This document shows, in pieces, positions 15,282-24,764 of a DNA stretch of 64,000 nt (its first letter is position 1; each line of letters opens with the position of its first letter). Under the pieces are notes generated by a model that saw only the letters and a list, made by a program, of their open reading frames with translations, had not been told where the DNA came from and did not search any database. Source of the stretch: Streptomyces nodosus. GTDB lineage: Bacteria > Actinomycetota > Actinomycetes > Streptomycetales > Streptomycetaceae. The stretch covers positions 5,862,001 to 5,926,000 of the forward strand of contig NZ_CP023747.1 of NCBI RefSeq assembly GCF_008704995.1, in the 5' to 3' direction. Made by a program: the position numbers and the translations under genes.

Positions 15282-17636
15282 TCAGTGCGCGTCGTCGATC
15301 CGCTCCAGCAGTGCCACCGGCAGCCGGGTGAAGAGATCCGCCAGGCGGATGCGGCCCTCGAACTCCCGGTCAGGGGCGAGGACGTCGGCCCAGCGGCCCC
15401 CGGGCAGCACAAGGGAGGTGTCGTGCCAGCCGCCCGCCTCCGCCAGGCGCAGCGAGAGCCGGGTGACCGCCGTGAGCACCCGCGCGGAGCGCACGAAGGC
15501 CAGACAGTGCGCGGCGGCCGGGCCCTCGGCCATGAGCGGGGTGTAGTCGGCCGAGGCGCCGAAGAGCTCGGGGCGCCGCCGACGCAGCCGCAGCGCGGCC
15601 GCGGTGAGGGCCGCCTTGTCGGAGGCGGCCTCCTGGGGCGCGAACGGCCCCCGGTTGTCCGGGTCGACCAGCGCCCGGTACTCGCCCTCGGTGCCCTGGT
15701 AGACATCCGGCACGCCCGGCATCGTCAGCTGCACCAGCGCTGCCCCCAGGACGTTCGCCCGGATGTGCGGGGCCAGGGCGTCCCGGAAGCCCCGTACGAG
15801 CCGGCCCGGCGCCCCGCAGGGCCCGCCCGCGGCAAAGTCCGCGACCGCCTCCTCGTAGCCGGGGTCCCGCTCGGTCCAGGTGGTGTGCAGTCCCGCCTCC
15901 CTGACGTGTTTGAGCAGGGCTGACCGCAGGCGCGCCTCGTCCGTACACCCCAGCCCGAAGAAGGTCTGCCAGGCGGCCCACACCAGCTGGGGATCGGGCG
16001 TGCGCGCGCCCGAGCGGGTCACCTCGGCCAGCACCTCGGCCCAGCGCCCCGGGCACTGGGTGAGCACCGAGATCGCGGCCCGCACGTCCGCGCTGCGCTT
16101 GGTGTCGTGAGTGGACAGCACGGTGCCCGTGGCGGGCCGGTCGCGCTGTACCCGCGCACAGTGGGCGTGGAAGCCCTCCGGGGAGACGGCCGGGTCCCCG
16201 GGATCGCCACCCACCTCATCGGCCGACAGCAGTGGCACATAGCGGTAGAGCGCCCTGTCCTCCACCGACTTGGCGCGCAGCGCCGACGCGGTCTGCGCGA
16301 ACCGCACCCGGAACTCGGCGTGGCCGGGCCCGTCCCCCAGCCGTCCCAGCACCAGATCCCGTACGACGTCCACCGCGTGGGCCTCCTCGGGCACCGTGAA
16401 CACGGCACGGGCCTCGGCGGCGGCCTCCTCGGTGACCACCGTGGCCGCGTCCACGGAGGCGTACGGCCGGTACACCTCAAGGCGGACCAGGAGTTCCCGC
16501 AGCGCGGTGCGCAGCGCCCAGGGGGCGTGGTCGCGCAGGGCGGGGTCCGGGGAGGTGGCGCACAGCCGGCTCACCACCCGGGTGAGGCGGTCCGTCTCGG
16601 TGGCCAGCTCCTGGGTGATCACCTCATGGGCGGCGCGCCGCACGGTGGGGCCCCACCGGCCGCCGAGGTCGTCCGGCGGGGCCGCGAACCGCCGGTAGTG
16701 GTCGAGCAGCTCGTCGGCGCCCGCCGCATCCGTGAAGACCCCGTCCACCTGCCGCAGCGCGTCGTACCCGGTGGTGCCCGCGACCGGCCAGCCGGCGGGC
16801 AGGCGCTCACCGGGCGCCAGGATCTTCTCGACGACCGTCCAGCGGCCCGAGGCGGCCTCGTACAGTCGGCCGAGGTAGGCGTCCGGGTCGGCCAGACCGT
16901 CCGGGTGGTCCACCCGCAGGCCGTGGATCAGCCCCTCGTCGAGCAGCCGCAGCAGGGTGCCATGGGTCGCCGCGAAGACCTCCGGGTCCTCCACGCGCAC
17001 CCCGATGAGTTCCGAGATGCTGAAGAACCGCCGGTAGTTCAGCTCGGTGCGGGCCAGGCGCCACCACACCGGGCGGTACCACTGGGCGTCGAGCAGCTGC
17101 GGCAGCGGCAGCGACTCGGTTCCCTCGCGCAGCGGGAACACCTGTTCGTGGTAGCGCAGTACGTCCCCGTCGACGGTCAGATCCCCGGTCTCCTCGCCGA
17201 GCCGCCGTCCCAGCACCGGCAGCAGCAGCTGACCGTCCTGCGCCTCCCAGTCGATGTCGAACCAGCGTGCGTACGGGGACGCGGGGCCCTCGCGCAGCAC
17301 CTCCCACAGGGCACGGTTGTGACGCGGGGAGGCCGCCATGTGGTTGGGCACGATGTCCACGACGAGGCCGAGCCCGTGCTCCCGCGCGGTGTGCGCCAGC
17401 GACCGCAGCCCCGCCTCGCCGCCCAGTTCCTCCCGTACCCGGGCGGGGTCGACGACGTCATAGCCGTGGGCCGACCCCGGCACGGCCTCCAGGACCGGCG
17501 ACAGATGCAGATGCGAGACACCGAGCGCCGCCAGGTACGGCACGGCCGCACGGGCCGCGCCGAACGGGAACTGCGGCTGCAGCTGCAGCCGGTAGGTGGC
17601 CGTGGGCACCGCAGGGACGGGAGGCAGGGGGGTCAT
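15282..17636 (-). CDS. treY: malto-oligosyltrehalose synthase
   Basis: This 784-residue GH13 enzyme converts the reducing end of maltodextrins to a trehalosyl unit. It begins near VPTATYRLQLQPQFPFGAAR, the usual TreY start, with LHLSPVLEAVPGSAHGYDV, then VDIVPNHMA, the catalytic segment GLRVDHPDGLADP and the ValGlu-Lys region VVEKILAPGERLP. The C-terminal part contains TMPGVPDVYQGTE, typical of the family. Length is near the family norm. It lies 34 bases after glgX on the same strand, so the two are probably one operon that feeds debranched glycogen chains into trehalose synthesis with TreZ. Confidence 0.93.
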   Translation of the reverse strand: MTPLPPVPAVPTATYRLQLQPQFPFGAARAAVPYLAALGVSHLHLSPVLEAVPGSAHGYDVVDPARVREELGGEAGLRSLAHTAREHGLGLVVDIVPNHMAASPRHNRALWEVLREGPASPYARWFDIDWEAQDGQLLLPVLGRRLGEETGDLTVDGDVLRYHEQVFPLREGTESLPLPQLLDAQWYRPVWWRLARTELNYRRFFSISELIGVRVEDPEVFAATHGTLLRLLDEGLIHGLRVDHPDGLADPDAYLGRLYEAASGRWTVVEKILAPGERLPAGWPVAGTTGYDALRQVDGVFTDAAGADELLDHYRRFAAPPDDLGGRWGPTVRRAAHEVITQELATETDRLTRVVSRLCATSPDPALRDHAPWALRTALRELLVRLEVYRPYASVDAATVVTEEAAAEARAVFTVPEEAHAVDVVRDLVLGRLGDGPGHAEFRVRFAQTASALRAKSVEDRALYRYVPLLSADEVGGDPGDPAVSPEGFHAHCARVQRDRPATGTVLSTHDTKRSADVRAAISVLTQCPGRWAEVLAEVTRSGARTPDPQLVWAAWQTFFGLGCTDEARLRSALLKHVREAGLHTTWTERDPGYEEAVADFAAGGPCGAPGRLVRGFRDALAPHIRANVLGAALVQLTMPGVPDVYQGTEGEYRALVDPDNRGPFAPQEAASDKAALTAAALRLRRRRPELFGASADYTPLMAEGPAAAHCLAFVRSARVLTAVTRLSLRLAEAGGWHDTSLVLPGGRWADVLAPDREFEGRIRLADLFTRLPVALLERIDDAH

Positions 17637-17670
17637 GGGAACCTACGTACCCGCCCGGCGGCCTTTCGTG

Positions 17671-19902
<2,232 letters not shown>

Positions 19903-20152
19903 GACCCTCTCCGGCGTCCCGGACCCTGGCGGACGGGTCGCGGCCGGCGCAGGGAGCCGGCCGGCGCACCGTGCGTGTGCGCCCGGGTCGGCTCTCCTCG
20001 GCGTCGTCATGACGCCACCGTAGCGGCAGGGTTCGCCACTCTCTTCGGATTTCGGATGATCTTACGCAAACGGGTGAGAGGTGCTGGTGTCGCGGTACGG
20101 CCGGGGAGGGTGCCGGATGCGTCGCCCCAGAGGTCAACAGATGGATGCTCAT

Positions 20153-20173
20153 TCACCCCAAAGGATGGGGTGA
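20153..20173. other. 7-bp inverted repeat in the glgX/HEPN intergenic region
   Basis: TCACCCC (20153-20159) and GGGGTGA (20167-20173) flank a 7-base loop between divergent genes. It could be an operator. The rest of 19903-20445 shows no convincing gene; a 20-codon ORF near 20270 has no ribosome site. Confidence 0.4.
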
Positions 20174-20445
20174 TGACGGCTCTGCGGCATGGTGTCCGCG
20201 ACCGGGGCCGACGGCCCAAGTCGCCCCGCCGGCAAGGCTCCTCGACCGCTTCGTGCGATGTCACGGCTATGAATCCGCTCACTCGGGCCGCCCTTGTGGA
20301 TCAGAACAGGCATGTGGAAGGCGGTAGTTGAGAAACGACCCTGCCCATCCGGCTGCATCGCGCCGGGCTACCGGAGTACCCTTCCTTGATCGTTGGCTGG
20401 GGCCTGGCCCCTGGGGAGGCTCGGGGAGCGGAAGGCGGTGCGCGG

Positions 20446-21684
20446 GTGGGCTCGGGAGGGCTGGAGCTGCCCCCTGGTGGCGAGGGCCGCGAGGGGAGCC
20501 CTGCGGATGTCCCGCCCGGGACGGTGTCCCTGGCACGGCCGATGGACATGGGAGCCATCGGACCCGACCTGGAGTGGGACACCGACGCATGGCGCGAGGT
20601 GCGGACCCGCGCCCAGCGCGCGGGGCGGGCCTACATCTGGCTGAACCTGGTCGAACAGCGGCTGCGCACGGTGGTGGCCGCCGTGCTCCGTCCCGTCTAC
20701 GAACCCGTCCACGGGGACGACTGGGTGGTCGCCGCGGCCGGGCCGGCCGGTCAGGAATGGGTGCAGCGCGCGGTCGCGGTGCGCGAGGTCAGCCGCCGCA
20801 AGGGGTATCTGCTCGACCCCGCCGACGACAATGTGCTGAGCTTTCTGACCCTGCCGCAGCTGCGTGAGCTGATGGTCCAGCACTGGCCCTGCTTCGCGCC
20901 GTACGTCGACGAGCGGCGCGACGTCGAACTCGCCCTGGACGAGCTGGAGGTGACCCGCAATGTGGTCTCCCGCAACCGGGCCCTGTCCACGGCCGTCCTC
21001 GCCCAGGCCGAGCGCGCCTCGGCCAGGCTGCTCGAGATCCTCGGCGCGGAGGGCGACGTGCCTTCCGCGCACCGGCTGCCCGTCGACGCGGTCGAGGAAC
21101 TGGTGGGCGACCGGTACGCGGACGTGGTCGCCGTCCACCCGGACCGGGTGCGGCTGCTGCGGCAGTTCCCCGCCGAGGACATCTTCGGCGGCGCCCGCCG
21201 TCTCGACGCCATCGGCATCGGCCTCAATCTGCTGGTGCAGAACTTCTCCGGGCGCCGGCTGGTGCGCCTGGCCGAGGCGGGCTGCCGGGTGCGTCTGCTG
21301 TTCCTCAACCCCGCCTCCAGCGCGATCAAGCGGCGCGAGCGGGAACTGGGCATCAAGAAGGGCGAACTGAGCCGCGCGGTCGAGATGAACATCCTGCATA
21401 TGCGCCGGGTGCGGTCCAGGCTGCGCGACCCTGGCGCCTTCGAGATCCAGGTCTTCGACGAGACACCGCGCTTCACCGCCTATCTGGTGGACGGGGACGG
21501 CTCCGACGGCATCGCGGTCGTGCAGTCCTATCTGCGGCGCACCCGCGGTATGGAGGTGCCGGTGCTGGTGCTGCGCAACGGCAGCCGGGTCGTCACGTCC
21601 GACCTCACGGAGGAGAGCGGGCTGTTCCCCACCTACCGCGAGGAGTTCGAGATCACCTGGGCGGATTCGCGGCCCGTGTCCTGA
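20446..21684 (+). CDS. SAV2148-family HEPN domain protein
   Basis: This 412-residue protein is highly typical of Streptomyces. It opens with a Gly/Pro-rich stretch, then PMDMGAIGPDLEWDTDAWREV and the helical HEPN-type region (RAGRAYIWLNLVEQRLRTVV). The C-terminal half resembles a DUF5919/phospholipase-D-like sensor domain (GCRVRLLFLNPASSAIKRRE and FDETPRFTAYLVDG). HEPN domains are often RNases, but I do not see a clear R-x4-6-H active site, so catalysis is not claimed. The GTG at 20446 is chosen from the usual N-terminus (GSGGLELPPG). The family's role is not known to me. Confidence 0.82.
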   Translation: MGSGGLELPPGGEGREGSPADVPPGTVSLARPMDMGAIGPDLEWDTDAWREVRTRAQRAGRAYIWLNLVEQRLRTVVAAVLRPVYEPVHGDDWVVAAAGPAGQEWVQRAVAVREVSRRKGYLLDPADDNVLSFLTLPQLRELMVQHWPCFAPYVDERRDVELALDELEVTRNVVSRNRALSTAVLAQAERASARLLEILGAEGDVPSAHRLPVDAVEELVGDRYADVVAVHPDRVRLLRQFPAEDIFGGARRLDAIGIGLNLLVQNFSGRRLVRLAEAGCRVRLLFLNPASSAIKRRERELGIKKGELSRAVEMNILHMRRVRSRLRDPGAFEIQVFDETPRFTAYLVDGDGSDGIAVVQSYLRRTRGMEVPVLVLRNGSRVVTSDLTEESGLFPTYREEFEITWADSRPVS

Positions 21685-21785
21685 AGCACCCCTTCCGCCG
21701 GGTGGGAGGCGCTTCCTCGATTGTCAGTGGTGCGTGCGAGGGTGAGAACCACTGGGGGAAAGCACCACAGAGAAGGGGGGCCGCC

Positions 21786-21878
21786 GTGGCCTGGCATCGA
21801 GAGCCGCTGACCGGCTTCGACCTGGAGACCGTCGGACGGGTGTCCGAGGACGCCCTGGCGGACGGAGCCGTGCGATGA
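21786..21878 (+). CDS. 30-residue truncated exonuclease-like ORF coupled to the exonuclease
   Basis: GTG 21786, preceded by the purine-rich AAGGGGGG, opens a 30-codon frame beginning MAWHREPLTGFDLETVGRVS and ending GAVR. The FDLET segment copies the ExoI motif of the gene that follows (which reads GPLVAFDLETTG), but nothing of ExoII or ExoIII remains. The stop overlaps the exonuclease ATG (ATGA at 21875-21878). It looks like the remnant of a tandem duplicate that now serves as a coupling leader. A functional peptide is possible but unsupported. Confidence 0.5.
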   Translation: MAWHREPLTGFDLETVGRVSEDALADGAVR

Positions 21879-22588
21879 GCTGGATCACCGGGCCGCTGGT
21901 GGCCTTCGACCTGGAGACCACCGGCACCGACATCGAGACGGACCGGATCGTCACCGCCGCGCTGGTCGCCGTGGACACCGACGAGCGGCGTCCACAGGCC
22001 CGGACCTGGCTGCTCGATCCCGGAGTGCCCATCCCGCCACAGGCCTCGGCGATCCACGGCATCTCCACGGAACACGCTCGTGCGCACGGGGTGCCGGCGG
22101 GGCCCGCGATCGAAGAGATCGCCTCGGCCGTCACCGCGGTGCTGAACTCGGGCACCCCGCTGGTGGTGATGAACGCGCGGTACGACCTCTCCCTGCTCGA
22201 CCGTGAGTGCCGACGGCACGGGATCGAGCCGTTGGCCGGTCGACTGCGGGGAAGGACCTCGCCCGTCATCGACCCCCTGGTCCTCGACAAACACGCGGAC
22301 CGCTACCGGAAGGGCTCGCGGAACCTCAAGGCCCTCTGCGAGCACTACGGAGTGCTGCTCGACGACGCCCACAACGCCGTCGCGGACGCGGTGGCCGCGG
22401 CACATGCGTCGCGATCCCTGGGAATCAGGCACGCGTCCATAGGAACGCTGGCCCCGGCGGAGCTGCACGACCTTCAGGTCCGTGCGGCAGCCGAGCAGGC
22501 GGAATCGTTGCAGAGGTATCTCCGCCGCACCTCGGACCCCGAGGCGAGAGTCGAGCCGCACTGGCCCTTCGTCCCGTTCGGCCGCTGA
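21875..22588 (+). CDS. DnaQ-type 3'-5' exonuclease
   Basis: This 237-residue protein has the DEDDh exonuclease motifs: ExoI FDLETTGTD near residue 11, ExoII as NARYDLSLLDRE near residue 92, and ExoIII as HNAVADAVAAA near residue 168, with the catalytic His and Asp. The C-terminal tail of about 60 residues is charged and helical. It is a stand-alone enzyme, not a polymerase III epsilon subunit, as no clamp-binding or polymerase-binding tail is clear. It probably acts in repair or RNA turnover. Translation is likely coupled to the short ORF upstream. Confidence 0.85.
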   Translation: MSWITGPLVAFDLETTGTDIETDRIVTAALVAVDTDERRPQARTWLLDPGVPIPPQASAIHGISTEHARAHGVPAGPAIEEIASAVTAVLNSGTPLVVMNARYDLSLLDRECRRHGIEPLAGRLRGRTSPVIDPLVLDKHADRYRKGSRNLKALCEHYGVLLDDAHNAVADAVAAAHASRSLGIRHASIGTLAPAELHDLQVRAAAEQAESLQRYLRRTSDPEARVEPHWPFVPFGR

Positions 22589-22669
22589 CCGCGGCAGCGG
22601 GGCCGGACCGAGCGGAGACAGCAGGGTGCCCGGCCGGGCCGGTGTACAGGGATCGAGGGGCCCCTGGGT

Positions 22670-23533
22670 TCAGAAGGGGTACCAGCGGACCGACTCGTCC
22701 CCGTCCCGCAGGGAGGCGACGCGTCGCTCGAACTCGGCCAGCGCCTTGGGGTTGCTCGGTGCGTGCTGGGCGACCCAGGCGCAACTGGCCGTCTCGCGTG
22801 CCCCGCGGAGCACCGAGCAGCCCTCCCACTCACGAACGTCCCAGCCGTAGGTCTCGGTGAAGGAGTCGTACGCCTCGTCCGGGAGCCCGTAGCGGTCGTG
22901 GGAGAGGGCCATCACCACCAGATCGTGCTCGCGCAGATCCGAGGAGAAGGTCTCCAGATCGACCAGGACCGGGCCGTCCGGCCCGATGTGCACATTGCGG
23001 GGCAGCGCGTCGCCATGGATCGGGCCCGGCACCAGACGCGGGGTGAGCGTCGCCGCCGCGGCGGCGAACCCGTCGCGGCGCTCACGCAGATACGCCGCGT
23101 CCGCCGGGTCGATCGCCTCGCCGGCGAGCCGCAGCCAGCGCTCCACACCGCCCAGCAGCTCACGGGCCGGCAGCGCGAAGGAGGGGGAGGGCAGCGCATG
23201 CACGGTCCGCAGCAGCCCGGCCAGATCCGCCGGCTCGGCGGGCCGTATCGGGTCGGGCAGCCGGTGCCACACGGTCACCGGGTGCCCCTCGGCCAGCTCC
23301 GCCTCGGGGCGGGCGGCCCGCACCGCGGGCACCCCCTCCTCGGCCAGCCACAGGGCGATCCGCAGCTCGCGCCGCGCCCGCTCCAGGAGTTCGCGGTCCC
23401 GGCCCACCTTGACGACCAGATCCCCGGCGGCGAACACCGCGTTCTCACCCAGCGCGATCAGCCGCGCCTCCCGCGCCGGACCGGACAGCACATCCGCCGC
23501 GGCCAGCACCTCCCGCGCCCGAGCCTCGTCCAT
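22670..23533 (-). CDS. aminoglycoside phosphotransferase family protein
   Basis: This 287-residue kinase-fold protein contains the Brenner motif PIHGDALPRNVHIGPDGPVL followed by VDLETFS, giving the catalytic Asp, the Asn and the metal-binding Asp. The N-lobe has a nucleotide-binding segment (IALGENAVFAAGDLVVKVGR) with the conserved Lys. The ATG at 23533 follows GGAGGG, whereas the longer frame to 23617 has no ribosome site. It is divergent from the Erm gene. Substrates of such proteins range from antibiotics to sugars and cannot be told here; it is not proof of aminoglycoside resistance. Confidence 0.8.
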   Translation of the reverse strand: MDEARAREVLAAADVLSGPAREARLIALGENAVFAAGDLVVKVGRDRELLERARRELRIALWLAEEGVPAVRAARPEAELAEGHPVTVWHRLPDPIRPAEPADLAGLLRTVHALPSPSFALPARELLGGVERWLRLAGEAIDPADAAYLRERRDGFAAAAATLTPRLVPGPIHGDALPRNVHIGPDGPVLVDLETFSSDLREHDLVVMALSHDRYGLPDEAYDSFTETYGWDVREWEGCSVLRGARETASCAWVAQHAPSNPKALAEFERRVASLRDGDESVRWYPF

Positions 23534-23660
23534 CGTCCGCCCTCCGTGTCCCTCTGCATGCCCATGCCTACGCGATCGACCGCCCCCTCGCAGTCCGACG
23601 GTCAGTTTCGCATCCACACAGCTCAGGGCCCGGGCCCGGGGCCTGCCCGCGGAAAACCGA

Positions 23661-23690
23661 TTGCCCCGGCTTCCTGCAGCCCCCTAGTCT
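23661..23690 (+). promoter_or_regulatory. promoter of the erm leader region
   Basis: TTGCCC (23661-23666) and TAGTCT (23685-23690) are separated by 18 bases. Transcription would begin close to GTG 23698, giving a leaderless message for the short leader ORF. Confidence 0.55.
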
Positions 23691-23697
23691 CCCGCCC

Positions 23698-23814
23698 GTG
23701 GCAGCTTTCAACGCGATCTTCAACTCCGGTCTCGGCCGGGGCTGCGCGCACTCCCAGCGGGTGCGACGCGGCTCCGGTGCCCTGACCGGCCCGGGGAGCG
23801 GTCCCACCCGCTGA
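23698..23814 (+). CDS. putative erm leader peptide
   Basis: This 38-codon frame starts at GTG 23698, eight bases after a good -10 element, and ends 103 bases before erm. The peptide begins MAAFNAIFNSGLGRGC and contains QRVRRG at residues 20-25. Arg-Val-Arg fits the basic-x-basic motif at which macrolide-bound ribosomes tend to stall. Codons 20-22 pair with the end of the same ORF: CAGCGGGT (23755-23762) with ACCCGCTG (23806-23813), so stalling would open that stem. This is the layout of an inducible Erm leader, although the peptide sequence is not one I know. Confidence 0.45.
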   Translation: MAAFNAIFNSGLGRGCAHSQRVRRGSGALTGPGSGPTR

Positions 23815-23854
23815 GCCGTGCGCGCCGCGCGCCACGCCCCCGCTTTCTCTCTCC

Positions 23855-23908
23855 TGTCTTCCGGTCAGGGCCTTCGGCTGCCCTTCACCGATCCACGGAA
23901 GACAAGGA
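23855..23908 (+). promoter_or_regulatory. hairpin that could hide the erm ribosome-binding site
   Basis: TGTCTTCCG (23855-23863) pairs perfectly with CGGAAGACA (23896-23904), and an inner stem AGGGC/GCCCT (23867-23871 and 23880-23884) nests inside. CC at 23853-23854 can pair with GG at 23906-23907, taking in part of the AAGGA ribosome site (23904-23908) ten bases before the erm ATG. It suits translational attenuation. Confidence 0.6.
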
Positions 23909-23917
23909 CCGCAGGCC

Positions 23918-24697
23918 ATGGCCCGCCCCTCGCACACCTCCCGGGCGCTGTCGCAGAACTTCCTCGCCGACCGCGCCACCGCCGAACATCTCGCCCGGCT
24001 CGCCGTACCCCTGCCGGGCGACCGCCCCCTGGTCCTCGAAGTGGGCGCCGGCCAGGGCGCGTTGACCGTCGCGCTCGCCCCGCGCTGCCGCTCGCTGCGC
24101 GCCTATGAGATCGACCACCGACTGGTACCCGGGCTGCGCGCCCGCTTCCGGAACGTGCCGCACATCGACGTGGTCAGCGGGGACTTTCTACGGGCCCGGC
24201 CCCCGCAGGAGCCGTTCTCCGTCGCCGGGAACGTGCCGTACTCCCGCACCGCGGACATCGTCGCCTGGTGTCTGCGCGCCCCCGCCCTCACCGACGCCAC
24301 CCTGCTCACCCAGCTCGAGTACGCCCGGAAGCGGACGGGGGACTACGGCCGCTGGACACTGCTCACCGTGCGCAGCTGGCCCCGCCACGAGTGGCGGCTG
24401 GTGGCGCGGGTGGGGCGTACCCGGTTCCGGCCGGTGCCCCGGGTCGACGCCGGGGTCATCCGGATCGAGCGCCGCCGCACCCCGCTGCTCGCGCCGGTTC
24501 ACCACGACGGTTGGTGCCGACTGGTCGAACTGGGCTTCAGCGGGGTGGGCGGCTCGCTGCACGCCTCGCTGCGCCGGGCCCACCCCCGGCACCGGGTGGA
24601 CGCCGCGTTCCGGGCCGCCGGGCTCGACCGCGGGGTGCTGGTCGGCGAGGTGCCGCCGGAGCGCTGGCTGACACTGCACCAGGTGCTGACCGTGTGA
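23918..24697 (+). CDS. erm: Erm-family 23S rRNA adenine N6-methyltransferase
   Basis: This 259-residue protein begins with SQNFLADRATAEHLARL, the usual Erm start, has the SAM loop LEVGAGQGALTVAL near residue 42 and the catalytic NVPYSRT with Asn105. The KsgA/Erm family divides by context and sequence; the SQNFL start, the Arg-rich C-terminal domain (RFRPVPRVDAGVIRIERR) and length favour actinobacterial Erm enzymes over KsgA. It would methylate A2058 (E. coli numbering) and give resistance to macrolides, lincosamides and streptogramin B. The upstream leader and hairpins suggest induction. It ends at a strong terminator shared with the convergent MMPL gene. Confidence 0.9.
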   Translation: MARPSHTSRALSQNFLADRATAEHLARLAVPLPGDRPLVLEVGAGQGALTVALAPRCRSLRAYEIDHRLVPGLRARFRNVPHIDVVSGDFLRARPPQEPFSVAGNVPYSRTADIVAWCLRAPALTDATLLTQLEYARKRTGDYGRWTLLTVRSWPRHEWRLVARVGRTRFRPVPRVDAGVIRIERRRTPLLAPVHHDGWCRLVELGFSGVGGSLHASLRRAHPRHRVDAAFRAAGLDRGVLVGEVPPERWLTLHQVLTV

Positions 24698-24715
24698 CCC
24701 GTCGGGGACGGCACG

Positions 24716-24749
24716 AGGGCCCGTCGGCCTCAAGAGGCCGACGGGCCCT
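24716..24749. terminator. bidirectional terminator between erm and MMPL genes
   Basis: AGGGCCCGTCGGCCT (24716-24730) and AGGCCGACGGGCCCT (24735-24749) form a perfect 15-bp stem with a 4-base loop between convergent genes. Confidence 0.92.
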
Positions 24750-24764
24750 GGTCGGGCGGGGCGT

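Noticed and set aside
20270..20332. 20-codon ORF beginning MNPLTRAALVDQ
   Set aside because: No ribosome site and no similarity to known leaders; most likely chance.
23818..24108. ORF starting GTG 23818 and overlapping the erm gene
   Set aside because: It runs through the erm attenuator hairpin and into erm in another phase, with an Arg/Pro-rich translation.
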